DNA of 24,980 nt from PWND01 sp964601515. Its GTDB lineage: Bacteria; Bacteroidota; Bacteroidia; Bacteroidales; UBA7960. The position numbers and the translations under genes are program-made. The DNA is taken from positions 1 through 24,980 of the forward strand of contig CAZRNU010000037.1 in assembly GCA_964601515.1 (NCBI GenBank), given 5' to 3'. The notes beneath the pieces are model-generated. The model ran no database searches. It saw only the letters and a program-made list of their open reading frames with translations, and had not been told where the DNA came from. Shown piece by piece: positions 7,023 to 16,452 of the stretch (positions within the stretch are counted from its first letter, which is position 1; every line of letters begins with the position of its first letter).

Positions 7023-7030
7023 TATCTTTG
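7023..7030 (+). promoter_or_regulatory. -7 element of the CapA-like gene
   Basis: TATCTTTG followed by CAGG matches TAnnTTTG fully. Transcription would start near 7037, which leaves about 12 bases before the ATG at 7049 and rules out the longer frame from 6965. The -33 region lies in the heptamer repeat and reads CCTG at a 19-base spacing, a poor match. Confidence 0.6.
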
Positions 7031-7048
7031 CAGGAAAAATTGAAACCT

Positions 7049-8488
7049 ATGAAGAGATTTAGCTATCTACTATTGCTTTTGCTTGGCATTAACCTTTTAT
7101 TATTCTGTAATAGCAATAATGCCGGTAAGAATTTTTCCGATGAAATTGAAGAAGTTGATAGTTTTGCCACAATATCAATGATCTTTATAGGTGATATAAT
7201 GGGGCACGACAGGCAAATAAATGCGGCATGGTGTGAAGAAACTCAAACATATGACTATGTGCATTGCTTTCAATATGTAAAGCCAATTTTATCGAACTAT
7301 GATTTAGTTATTGGAAATCTTGAAGTAACTCTTCCGGGCAAGCCACCTTATGCAGGTTATCCGCAGTTTAAAAGTCCTGATGCTTTAGCTTATGCACTCA
7401 GAGATGCCGGTTTCAATGTTATGGTAACTGCAAATAATCATTCCAATGATGGCTATGGTGCTGCCCTTGTGCATACAATAGATACACTGCAAGGTTTGGG
7501 GTTTTATCAAACAGGTACTTTTAAGAATATGGAAGAAAGGGATTCTTTATATCCACTAATTATTGATGAAAAAGGATTTAGAATTGCTTTGCTGAATTAC
7601 ACATACGGAACTAACGGCATACCTGACGAAGCGCCAACATTTGTGAATCTTATTGATGAAAATTTGATGCTGAAGGATATTGAAAAGGCAAAGTCTTTTC
7701 AGCCGGATTTAATTATTGCTTTTATGCATTGGGGCGATGAATATCAGTTGATTGAAAACAAATATCAAAGAGACAATGCAAAACTTTTAGCTGAAAATGG
7801 TGTTAACCTTATTATAGGTGGCCACCCTCACGTTCTTCAGCCTGTTAAATATGTTTCTGCGGGAGAAAATGATTCAGTACTTACTGTCTATTCTTTAGGT
7901 AATTATATCTCAAACCAAAGAAGATTAAATACAGATGGAGGTATGATGTTTGAAATATCCTACACAAAGAATATTTATACAAACGAAATCAAAAAGAATG
8001 ATTATCACCATCATATAGTTTGGAGATATCGTTCTCCTAAAACTGATAAACATCCTGAAGGGCAATTTTTTGTTGTTCCTGTTGCAGTTTATGAAGCTGA
8101 GCTGCTTGATGGTTTTATAATGCCAGATGAGGATGTGAAATCTATGAATGACTTCACTGAAAGAATGCGAAAACATATGAAAGATAATTCAGTGAGCACT
8201 GAAAGACTCTTTAATGCAATACAAAAAGATCAAGAAAATACTTTCTCAGACACTGATGTATTTTTATATCATGTGCAACTTTTAGCAACATCACAACCTT
8301 CTATGAATACTTTCGAGGGATTCTTTGTAAAAGTTATTGAAATTAAGGAAGATAAGTTATACAAATATCTCACTCAAGGTTTTTCCAGCAAAGAGGAAGC
8401 CGAAAAAATATTGCCTCAAATAAAAGCTGCCGGTTATAATGATGCTTTTATTGTACAATATAAAGGAAACAAAAGGTTTTTTGAATAA
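7049..8488 (+). CDS. CapA-family phosphoesterase-fold protein with C-terminal SPOR-like domain
   Basis: A 479-residue exported protein. Residues 1-20 are a hydrophobic leader ending LLLFC. Cys20 may be lipidated, though Phe at -1 is not a classical lipobox. Residues 41-300 carry the CapA/PGA_cap motifs: FIGDIMGH (46-53), GNLEVTLPGKPP (89-100), TANNHSNDG (127-135), MHWGDEY (226-232), GGHPH (257-261) and SLGNY (282-286). The fold is that of calcineurin-like metal enzymes; members are linked to poly-gamma-glutamate synthesis or cell-surface polymer handling. Residues about 406-472 (YHVQLLATSQ ... AEKILPQIKAAGYNDAFIV) look like a SPOR peptidoglycan-binding domain. No PGA synthase genes are adjacent, so the role is probably in the envelope rather than capsule production. 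Confidence 0.87.
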   Translation: MKRFSYLLLLLLGINLLLFCNSNNAGKNFSDEIEEVDSFATISMIFIGDIMGHDRQINAAWCEETQTYDYVHCFQYVKPILSNYDLVIGNLEVTLPGKPPYAGYPQFKSPDALAYALRDAGFNVMVTANNHSNDGYGAALVHTIDTLQGLGFYQTGTFKNMEERDSLYPLIIDEKGFRIALLNYTYGTNGIPDEAPTFVNLIDENLMLKDIEKAKSFQPDLIIAFMHWGDEYQLIENKYQRDNAKLLAENGVNLIIGGHPHVLQPVKYVSAGENDSVLTVYSLGNYISNQRRLNTDGGMMFEISYTKNIYTNEIKKNDYHHHIVWRYRSPKTDKHPEGQFFVVPVAVYEAELLDGFIMPDEDVKSMNDFTERMRKHMKDNSVSTERLFNAIQKDQENTFSDTDVFLYHVQLLATSQPSMNTFEGFFVKVIEIKEDKLYKYLTQGFSSKEEAEKILPQIKAAGYNDAFIVQYKGNKRFFE

Positions 8489-8505
8489 ATCAAAAAACCT
8501 TTTGT
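8469..8505. terminator. Perfect 16-bp hairpin terminator between convergent genes
   Basis: Arms 8469-8484 (ACAAAAGGTTTTTTGA) and 8490-8505 (TCAAAAAACCTTTTGT) are exact reverse complements around a 5-base loop. The left arm is inside the last codons of the CapA-like gene and the stop codon TAA (8486-8488) is in the loop. It can end both that gene and the minus-strand peptidase gene, whose stop is at 8530. Confidence 0.88.
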
Positions 8506-8529
8506 TTATATACATAAATCAGATGGCAA

Positions 8530-10629
8530 TTATTTTATCAAACCTTCTCTTTTAAGATAAGCATAAATCTCCGGTTCTTGCCCCCTGAATCTTTTGTATA
8601 ATATCATTGGATGCTCTGTGCCGCCTTTAGATAAAATATGCTCTCTGAATTTATTGGCAGTTTCTTTATTGAAAATACCAGTTTCTTTAAATGTTTCAAA
8701 AGCATCAGCATCTAAAACTTCAGCCCATTTATAACCATAATATCCTGCTGCATAACCACCCGCAAAAATGTGCAAAAATGATGCGCTCATTAATGTGTTA
8801 TCTACAGTGGGTAATATCATTGCCGGATTCATAGATTCTTTTTCAAACATTTCAGGATTAACATTAATTGGGCTTGTTGTACTGTGCCATGCCATGTCAT
8901 TTAAAGCAAAGCTTAGCTGCCTTAAGACCATAAATGCAGCATGGAAATTCTGGCTGTCAATAATCTTCTGAACTAGATTGTCAGGAATTTTTTCTCCGGT
9001 TTCATAATGAAAGGCAAACATATCTAAAAAGTCTTTTTCAATTGCCCAGTTCTCCATAATTTGGGATGGAAGCTCTACAAAGTCTCTGTAAACAGCTGTT
9101 CCGCTTAAATCATTATAAGTAACATCAGAAAATATTCCGTGCAATGCATGACCAAACTCATGCAAAAATGTCCTGTACTCGTTAAATGTAAGCAGTGAGG
9201 GTTTTGTTTCTGTTGGTCTTGTAAAATTGCAAACAATAGATATATGAGGGATAACATTTTCCCCATTAAGTCTATGTTGCTTCCTGAAGCTTGTCATCCA
9301 TGCGCCAGAGCTTTTTCCGGGTCTTGGAAAAAAGTCTAGATATAGTAATGAAAGCAATTTTTTATTCTCATCATAAACTTCATACACTAATACTTCTTCG
9401 TGATATCTGTCAATTTTTTCATTTGCCTTGAATGATAAACCCCATAGCTTATCACACAACTCAAAAATTCCATCTTTAACTTTTTCTAATTGGAGATATG
9501 GTCTAACTTCCTCCTGATTGAACTCGTATAGTTTGGTTTTCAGTTTTTCAGCATAGTAATACCAATCCCAATATTGAAGCTTGCCTCTATGACCAAGCTC
9601 CTGTGCAAATTTTTCAAGTTCATTTAAATCATTAATTGCAGTAGGTTTAGCGGCTATTGCTAAGTCATTAAGAAAGTTATATACTTTTTCGGGAGTTTCA
9701 GCCATTCTCTCAATCAATACAAAGTCGGCATGCGACTTATACCCTAGTAAGTTTGCTCTTTCAAGTCGCAGGTTTACTGTTCTTAATATTAATTCCGAAT
9801 TGTTAAACTCGTTTTGATTATATGCTCTTCTGTTGTGTGCTTTAAAAACTTTTTCTCTAATTTCCCTGTTGTCAGCATATTGAATAATAGGCCAAAAACT
9901 TGGAGCTTGAAGAGTAAAGACCCAGCCCTCGAGATTCCTTGATTTTGCAGCCATTGATGAAGCTTCAAGAGCAGATTCAGGAAGTCCGTTAAGTTCATTT
10001 TTGTCAGTAATATGCAAATACCAAGAGTTTGTTTCTGCTAATACGTTGTCATTAAACTTTAAAGAAATATCTGATAATTCTTTTGAAATTTCTCTCAATC
10101 GTGCCTTCTTCTCTTCAGATAATGCAGCCCCATTGCGAGCAAAGCTGTTGTATGTTTTTTCAAGCAGCATGCTTTGTTCTGCAGTTAAAACATCCCTATC
10201 CGTATTTTCAAAAACATATTTTATTTTTTCAAATAGTTTTTCATTAAAGAGAATGTCACTTCTATAGTCAGAAATTAGAGGAGAAATTTCTCTTGCAATT
10301 TCTTGCATTTCCGAGTCTGTTTCAGCTTCATTTAAATTAAAAAAGATATTATTCAATAATGTAAACCTGCTTCCGGAAAGCGATAATGCTTCAATAGTAT
10401 TTATAAATGTGGGCTCCTCCGGATTGTTTATAATGGCCTCAATTTCTCTTTTGCCTTCTTCCATGGCCGCATTAAATGCAGGAATGTAATGTTTGTGCTT
10501 TATTTTGCTGAATGGTGGAGATTGATGTAGTGTTTGGAACTTTTCAAGTAAAGGATTAGTGTCTTTGTCTTTACATCCGTTAGTTGTAGCTGAAATCATA
10601 ATTATTAATATTAATCCAATTTTTCTCAT
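8530..10629 (-). CDS. dcp: M3-family metallopeptidase lipoprotein (peptidyl-dipeptidase Dcp-like)
   Basis: A 699-residue zinc peptidase of the thimet oligopeptidase family, close in length to Dcp. It cleaves dipeptides or short oligopeptides. Zinc ligands are His490 and His494 of HEFGH with Glu491 as the base, plus Glu519 (FVELPSQ), 29 residues after the first His as in known M3 enzymes. The C-terminal GGYAAGYYGYKWAEVLDADAF and late RFRG motifs are also typical. The N-terminus MRKIGLILIIMISATTNGC has a lipobox with Cys19, so the enzyme is anchored to the membrane facing the periplasm or the outside. It is a single gene in the minus direction, convergent with the CapA-like gene. No good promoter was found upstream. 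Confidence 0.94.
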   Translation of the reverse strand: MRKIGLILIIMISATTNGCKDKDTNPLLEKFQTLHQSPPFSKIKHKHYIPAFNAAMEEGKREIEAIINNPEEPTFINTIEALSLSGSRFTLLNNIFFNLNEAETDSEMQEIAREISPLISDYRSDILFNEKLFEKIKYVFENTDRDVLTAEQSMLLEKTYNSFARNGAALSEEKKARLREISKELSDISLKFNDNVLAETNSWYLHITDKNELNGLPESALEASSMAAKSRNLEGWVFTLQAPSFWPIIQYADNREIREKVFKAHNRRAYNQNEFNNSELILRTVNLRLERANLLGYKSHADFVLIERMAETPEKVYNFLNDLAIAAKPTAINDLNELEKFAQELGHRGKLQYWDWYYYAEKLKTKLYEFNQEEVRPYLQLEKVKDGIFELCDKLWGLSFKANEKIDRYHEEVLVYEVYDENKKLLSLLYLDFFPRPGKSSGAWMTSFRKQHRLNGENVIPHISIVCNFTRPTETKPSLLTFNEYRTFLHEFGHALHGIFSDVTYNDLSGTAVYRDFVELPSQIMENWAIEKDFLDMFAFHYETGEKIPDNLVQKIIDSQNFHAAFMVLRQLSFALNDMAWHSTTSPINVNPEMFEKESMNPAMILPTVDNTLMSASFLHIFAGGYAAGYYGYKWAEVLDADAFETFKETGIFNKETANKFREHILSKGGTEHPMILYKRFRGQEPEIYAYLKREGLIK

Positions 10630-10827
10630 AATGAAATGCTTTGTAAAAATGTTATATCCCTGTAAGAATTACGCTGCAAGTTTAATTCATTTTATCTCAC
10701 ATGAATAATTATCAATGCTTTATTTAAGAAAATTTATGGAATATCATATGCGCTGTAAATCAATATTTTGAAGTTAAATTTTTAATATTAATATTTATAA
10801 GCCATTTAAACCATTGATTAATAAATA

Positions 10828-10859
10828 AATCAGTGAAATAATCATATAATTCACTGATT
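10828..10859. promoter_or_regulatory. Inverted repeat overlapping the -33 element (candidate operator)
   Basis: AATCAGTGAA (10828-10837) and TTCACTGATT (10850-10859) are exact reverse complements, separated by 12 bases. The right arm runs into the -33 ATTG of the promoter for the giant surface-protein operon. No plus-strand gene lies upstream, so this is unlikely to be a terminator. A repressor or activator site is the better reading, but no regulator is known for it. Confidence 0.6.
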
Positions 10860-10887
10860 GTAAAAAGCAGAAAAATTCTTATCTTTA
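10857..10887 (+). promoter_or_regulatory. Promoter of the giant surface-protein operon
   Basis: ATTG (10857-10860), a 19-base spacer and TATCTTTA (10880-10887) match the Bacteroidota promoter with one mismatch in each element. Transcription would start near 10894, about 28 bases before the ATG at 10922. Confidence 0.65.
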
Positions 10888-10921
10888 CAGGAATTATAAT
10901 TTATAAGAAACATCGGCTGTT

Positions 10922-13900
10922 ATGAAAACCCAATTGATTAAAAAAGTCATATTTTCACTTCTTTTATTGTTTTCTGTTTGTTTTACAAGCTATAGTCAGG
11001 ATACGATATTCATTCAGATGTTTGATTATGCGGGGTCTGCATTGCCAAGCGGTTGGACAAATAATATAGTTGCAGGCTCAGGGCAGTGGCAAATGGGAGT
11101 TGGAGCAGGTCCCGGTTCATCGGGTATGTCTAGGTTGCCTGATTCCACTGCGGTTGGACAACAGAATATTTATTTCCGTCGTGCTGAAGCTAACCAAATT
11201 GCCAGAGCAATTACACCGCCAATAAATACGGAATTTGCTGTAAGACCACAATTATCTTTTTATCATGCTCAGTATCCTGCCGGAGAGCCCGGCGGGTATT
11301 TATATAATAGGTTGAGAGTGCTTGCAAGGGTTGGTACTAGCGGAGCATGGACTCAATTGGCAAATTACAACACCCCAAATTTTGGCTGGGAGGAAAGATT
11401 TATTGATATTCCTTTTAATGAACCCAATGTATACATTGCATTTGAGGGTTTTCAAGATAACCCCGGAAATAACAGTGTTTGTGTAGATGCAATTTTAATT
11501 CTGGATATCGATTCAATGGAAAGAGTTTTGACTAATGTAAATACATTTCAAGCCAGCACTAACTCTATCCCCACCGGAACAGATAATAATCCAATTTTAA
11601 AAACACAGTTTAGGGTAATTGGTAATGACGGTACACTTGAGCTGCAGCAGTTTGCGCTAAAATCATTAAATACTAATGATAATGATATTAAGCCTAATGG
11701 AGTAAAATTATATTTTACTAATCAAGATGCATTCTCAACTGAAAACTTAATTGCATCAGGAAACTTTGCAGGAGGAGAGTTGGTCTTTCAGGATATAGGA
11801 CACTTTTTGCCAACAGGTTATTCTTATGTCTGGGTTACATACGATATAGAGTTATTGGCAGGTCAAAGTAATATTGCAGACGCATTTATTCCGGCTAATG
11901 GATTAATTGTTAATGGAGAAACTCATCCTGAAAGTAATCAAAGTCCGCTTGGTCATAGAGTGATTTTTCAGACCATATTTTACGATAATTTCGATAGTGA
12001 ATTAGGATGGGATTTAATGGGTGAGTGGGAAATAAGTGAACCAATAGGTTTGGGTGGAGGACCCGGAGGAACTACTGAGGGCAATGCCGATCCTGATTTT
12101 GCTGTTGTAGGTTCAAGAATTTTAGGAACAGATTTAACAGGTTTAGGTGAATACCCAGGCAATTATGAGCCTAGTCTTGACCCAAAGGAATATCAAGCCA
12201 TAATGCCTGAAATCAACTGTTATTATTATACAAATGTTGCCGTGCAGTTTTATCGATGGCTTAATGTTTATATTTTTGATGAAGCAACAATTGAGATTAG
12301 TAATGACGGCGGTATTGAATGGAATGTAATTTGGCATAATACATCTATTGAAAATCAAGCATCATGGAATTTTAGAACTTATTCGATTCCATTAGCAAAT
12401 AGAAAAGAAAGTGTTAGATTGAGATTTACCCTTGGCAATACCGGAACTTCTAACCTGCAGAGTGGTTGGAATATCGATGAGTTAATTGTAACAGGCAGCT
12501 ATGTTACAAAAGATGTTGGTATTGTTGATTGGTTAACCCCTGTCAGCAATTGTGGTCTTACAAATCAGGAAGAAGTTACTGTCGTAATTAGAAATTTTGG
12601 TGCTGAGCCTAGTCCTGCAGAAATACCGCTTGGATTCTCACTGGATGGTGGTGTTACATGGCAGTATGATACTTACTTTGGTGTTTTAGCTCCGGAAGAA
12701 ACTGTTGTTTATTCTTTAAATCCTAAAGCAGATTTTTCTATACCAGGAAGATATAATAATCTAATTGCCAGAACTTTCCTTCCCGGAGATCAAGATAATG
12801 GCAATGATGCATTTAATCATCAGATATTTAGTATCCCAACTTTCGAAATGCCATATAGCCAGAGTTTCGATGTGAATGACGGATTATGGACCGCTTATGG
12901 AACAAATAAATCTCTAGTGCGTGGAGTTCCATCAGGTACCACTTTAAATAGCGCTTATGATGGGAGCTTCGCTTGGATTACAAACCCTTACGGGTTATAC
13001 AATGCAGATGAGTTTTCTTGGGTTGAAAGCCCTTGTTTTAATTTTTCTGGTATAGAAGATCCTGTTGTCGAATTTTCAATTAAAGTTGATACTCAATATG
13101 GGCTTGATGGTGCCGCACTTGAATATAGCATTGATCAAGGATTAAGCTGGAATAGAGTTGTCCCAAGGTCTGATGACCTTGTTTGGAATTGGCATGGAAC
13201 AACGAATATTATTGCTTTGCAAAATACAACAGGAAATGGAGCCGGATGGAGTGGTCTAACTGAAGATTGGCAAAGGGTAAGAGTAATTTTGCCTGAAGCC
13301 TTAAATGGAGAAGCTGCTGTTAGATTCCGAATGCTTTTTGCATCTCAGGATGTTATTCCGGTTACTAATCAAGAAGGTATTGCATTTGACGCAGTTCAAG
13401 TATATGAAACGCCTTTTGATGTGGGAGTTAGCGCAATATTGCAGCCGGTTTCCGATTGCTCATTAAGCTCTGAAGAAGTAATTTTCATTGAAATCAAAAA
13501 TTATGGAATCAGAACATTGCCCGCCGGAACCATCATACCAGCCGGTATTGATATTAATGAAAATGATGCTGTAATTGAAAACTTTCTGCTGACATCTGAT
13601 CTCAACCCTGAGGCAACTGTATCAGTGTCTTTTGTTAGCACGTTTAATCTCTCTGAAGTAGGTGATTATAATATTACTGCATTTACATTAATGCCCGGGG
13701 ATACAGATTTCTTTAACCCCGGCTTTTTTAATGATACTATTTCAACCAGTATTACTGTGTTTGGATTTCCTGAAATATCAATTTGGCCTGTAGATACTAT
13801 TTATACCATTCAGCCTGAATTGTTGACTTTTGATGCCGGGCCAGGTTTTGTAAGCTATTTGTGGCAAGATAACTCTGCAAACCAAACTTTCTCAGTTTCA

Positions 13901-16447
13901 AGTCCCAACACATTATGGTATTATGTTACTGTTACCGACAATAATACTTGTCAGAGTACAGATAGTGTGCTTGTTTATACCAGAAATATTGAAATAACAG
14001 CTTTGGAATCACCGGAAAGTGATTGTGAATTCTTTTATCCGGAACCTGTAAAAGTAAAAATTACTAATATAGGATACGACCCATACGAATTAGGATATGC
14101 AATTCCTGTGGATGTATATTTCCAAACAGTTTTGAATGAATCTAAAACGTTTTATCTCGATGAACATCTAAATCCTGGTGAAGATTTAATACTGGAGTTC
14201 AATAATGATGTAGCAATGATGGGTTTTGGCGAATATCTGTTTTATGTTCAAATGAACATCACAGACGCTAATCCGACAGATAATACTAAGAATTTTACCG
14301 TGTATTCTCGAGGATATCCTGAAATAGACTTAGGCGAAACAATTTATTCATTGCAGCCGGATACAATTAAACTTGATGCAGGGCCGGGTATGGCTTTCTA
14401 TAATTGGAATGATGGATTTGATGGTCAGATATATAGTGTGTCAAGCAACTTAACTCAACTTTATTGGGTAACTATTACTGATGTTTATGGTTGCAGCAAT
14501 TATGATGAGGTTCTTATTGTAACCTATGACCTTGGCGTTTCTGAAATAATTAGCCCCGTGGAAGCTTGTGAACTTGGCAGTAATGAGAAGATAGTATTCA
14601 GGTTAACTAGTACAGGACTTGATATATACCCACAGACGAGTATTGAAGCAAATTTAATTGTTGATGGAGTTTCTTATGGTAGTCAGATTTTTGAAATTCA
14701 GGAGCCATTGGGTATTGGAAGCTTTGTCGAATTTGAGTTTGATTTCATTATTGATATGTCTGTTTTCAAAACATATAATATTGTTGTTGAATTTTCTAAT
14801 GCTGATGCAAATACATTTAATAATGTTTTATCTGCAGATATAATATCTCACGGATATCCTGAGCCATATCTGCCTCCTTACATAATTACAAACGACCCTT
14901 CCTCTGTAGTTTTAAATCCGGGAGCAGGCTTTAATTCTTATTTATGGAATGATAATAGTACTAATCCAACATTGGCAATAGGTGATTGGGGAATATATTC
15001 AGTCGTAGTTACAAATAGTTTTGGCTGTGAAGGAAGCACTTCTACAACAGTAGTGCCGGAGGAGTGGGAGTTATCTTTTGAGCAGATAGTTTCTCCTGAT
15101 ATTGTTTGTTTCAGTGAGGGCGAAGCAATCGATGTTATATTTAGACTTTTTAACCATGGACCGGCACCTGTATTATCAGGAAATGAAATTGATTTCTTTT
15201 TTGAAGTTGATGGCAACGGTATGGTGGAAGAAACATTTGTATTGTCAAGTGACTTTTATCCAAATACTTATAAAAATTTTATGCTTGTTAATACAATTAA
15301 TGATTTGAATATAGGATTGTATCAAATATCAGCCTATTTTGAATATGCAAATGATTTAAATCAGGATAATAACTCTGTCCAATCAACATTTAACGTCTAT
15401 CAAGCCCCTGAAACTGCTTTGCCAGATACTATTTTTACAACTACTCCAATAGGTCATTTGATAGATGCGGGAGATGGATTTATAAGTTATGAATGGGGTG
15501 ATGGTTTTAATGGAAGATTTTATACAATTTCTCAAGGAGAATCTCAATGGTATTATGTTACTGTTGTAGACAATAATTTGTGTACTGCATTTGATTCGGT
15601 GTTTGTTTTAACATACGACTGGGCAATCACAAATCTTTTGACTCCTCAAGGCAATTGTGTTATTACTGAAGAAGATGTTGTTTCGGTCAAAATCAAGAAT
15701 TTTGGTTATGATACATTTGATGAGGGTTATTCAGTTAGCGTTTATTATAATTTCGAAGGAGGAGAGTTTGTTGAAAAAGTTGTTGAGCTTTCTGAAAATC
15801 TGATTCCAAATGGAGAATTTGTTGTTGAATTTAATGAACTGCTGGATCTTACAACTATTGGAGAGTATAGCATAATAGTAAAATTCGACATGACAGATGT
15901 TAATCATGAAAATAACATAAAAGAGTTTATTGTTGAGCACACCGGCTGGCCTCAGGTAAATCTTGGCCCGGATATTCTTACAAATAGACCTGACACTGTT
16001 GTATTAGACGCAGGAGCAGGATATGCTTCTTATTTATGGCATAATGGACATACAGGTCAAGTGTTTAATGTTACGACATTTGGATTGCACTGGGTAGAGA
16101 TTTTAGATATTTTTGGATGTGATGCTCGTGATGAGATTATGATTTCACCGGCAACTAATGTTGCTATTGTTGATGATTCAGAATGTAGAATATTTCCCAA
16201 TCCGGCAAATGATTATATAAATATAGAATGCTTGAATCTTGAATCTAAAGAGTTTGAAATTCAGATTTTAGATTTGCAAGGCAAACTGATATATAGCCGG
16301 AAAGAAACTGCAGAAGTGTATAATAATGCAAAAATATTTATTGGAGATTTGAAGGATGGAACGTATTTTATTAGAATTTTCGGGGGCGATGAATTGTATA
16401 TTTATAAATTTGCAAAGGTTGAAGTTGTTAAATCAGGCAAGCAATAA
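10922..16447 (+). CDS. Giant secreted multidomain protein with type-A T9SS sorting domain
   Basis: An 1841-residue surface or secreted protein. The signal peptide is residues 1-25 (ending TSYSQ). Three jelly-roll/cleaved-adhesin-like segments begin near 33 (FDYAGSALPSGWT), 354 (YDNFDSELGW) and 643 (MPYSQSFDVNDG). Residues 200-345 resemble the N-terminal domain linked to BNR sialidases. Then CARDB-like domains start near 531, 833, 1022, 1203, 1382 and 1567. The last five are each followed by an Ig/PKD-like domain of about 70 residues with LDAGxGFxSYxW (starting near 950, 1132, 1312, 1497 and 1676). Residues 1757-1835 (FPNPANDYINI ... GTYFIRI) are a type-A T9SS sorting domain, so it crosses the outer membrane by type IX secretion. 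No catalytic motif was found; adhesion or scaffolding is likely. The next gene begins 5 bases later. Confidence 0.9.
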   Translation: MKTQLIKKVIFSLLLLFSVCFTSYSQDTIFIQMFDYAGSALPSGWTNNIVAGSGQWQMGVGAGPGSSGMSRLPDSTAVGQQNIYFRRAEANQIARAITPPINTEFAVRPQLSFYHAQYPAGEPGGYLYNRLRVLARVGTSGAWTQLANYNTPNFGWEERFIDIPFNEPNVYIAFEGFQDNPGNNSVCVDAILILDIDSMERVLTNVNTFQASTNSIPTGTDNNPILKTQFRVIGNDGTLELQQFALKSLNTNDNDIKPNGVKLYFTNQDAFSTENLIASGNFAGGELVFQDIGHFLPTGYSYVWVTYDIELLAGQSNIADAFIPANGLIVNGETHPESNQSPLGHRVIFQTIFYDNFDSELGWDLMGEWEISEPIGLGGGPGGTTEGNADPDFAVVGSRILGTDLTGLGEYPGNYEPSLDPKEYQAIMPEINCYYYTNVAVQFYRWLNVYIFDEATIEISNDGGIEWNVIWHNTSIENQASWNFRTYSIPLANRKESVRLRFTLGNTGTSNLQSGWNIDELIVTGSYVTKDVGIVDWLTPVSNCGLTNQEEVTVVIRNFGAEPSPAEIPLGFSLDGGVTWQYDTYFGVLAPEETVVYSLNPKADFSIPGRYNNLIARTFLPGDQDNGNDAFNHQIFSIPTFEMPYSQSFDVNDGLWTAYGTNKSLVRGVPSGTTLNSAYDGSFAWITNPYGLYNADEFSWVESPCFNFSGIEDPVVEFSIKVDTQYGLDGAALEYSIDQGLSWNRVVPRSDDLVWNWHGTTNIIALQNTTGNGAGWSGLTEDWQRVRVILPEALNGEAAVRFRMLFASQDVIPVTNQEGIAFDAVQVYETPFDVGVSAILQPVSDCSLSSEEVIFIEIKNYGIRTLPAGTIIPAGIDINENDAVIENFLLTSDLNPEATVSVSFVSTFNLSEVGDYNITAFTLMPGDTDFFNPGFFNDTISTSITVFGFPEISIWPVDTIYTIQPELLTFDAGPGFVSYLWQDNSANQTFSVSSPNTLWYYVTVTDNNTCQSTDSVLVYTRNIEITALESPESDCEFFYPEPVKVKITNIGYDPYELGYAIPVDVYFQTVLNESKTFYLDEHLNPGEDLILEFNNDVAMMGFGEYLFYVQMNITDANPTDNTKNFTVYSRGYPEIDLGETIYSLQPDTIKLDAGPGMAFYNWNDGFDGQIYSVSSNLTQLYWVTITDVYGCSNYDEVLIVTYDLGVSEIISPVEACELGSNEKIVFRLTSTGLDIYPQTSIEANLIVDGVSYGSQIFEIQEPLGIGSFVEFEFDFIIDMSVFKTYNIVVEFSNADANTFNNVLSADIISHGYPEPYLPPYIITNDPSSVVLNPGAGFNSYLWNDNSTNPTLAIGDWGIYSVVVTNSFGCEGSTSTTVVPEEWELSFEQIVSPDIVCFSEGEAIDVIFRLFNHGPAPVLSGNEIDFFFEVDGNGMVEETFVLSSDFYPNTYKNFMLVNTINDLNIGLYQISAYFEYANDLNQDNNSVQSTFNVYQAPETALPDTIFTTTPIGHLIDAGDGFISYEWGDGFNGRFYTISQGESQWYYVTVVDNNLCTAFDSVFVLTYDWAITNLLTPQGNCVITEEDVVSVKIKNFGYDTFDEGYSVSVYYNFEGGEFVEKVVELSENLIPNGEFVVEFNELLDLTTIGEYSIIVKFDMTDVNHENNIKEFIVEHTGWPQVNLGPDILTNRPDTVVLDAGAGYASYLWHNGHTGQVFNVTTFGLHWVEILDIFGCDARDEIMISPATNVAIVDDSECRIFPNPANDYINIECLNLESKEFEIQILDLQGKLIYSRKETAEVYNNAKIFIGDLKDGTYFIRIFGGDELYIYKFAKVEVVKSGKQ

Positions 16448-16452
16448 GTGTA

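Larger units (their letters stand above)
10630..10921. other. Divergent intergenic region before the giant surface-protein genes
   Basis: 292 bases, AT-rich. It contains the operator-like inverted repeat and promoter listed separately for the plus strand. On the minus side, no full TAnnTTTG element stands before the peptidase gene, so its promoter is not identified. Confidence 0.5.

Noticed and set aside
6965..7048. Longer start for the CapA-like protein
   Set aside because: It would translate the CCCAAAC/CTGACAC repeats and lie upstream of the expected transcription start; the export signal starts at the ATG at 7049.
10828..10859. Inverted repeat as a transcription terminator
   Set aside because: Both flanking genes point away from it, so there is no transcript to end, and no T-run follows.
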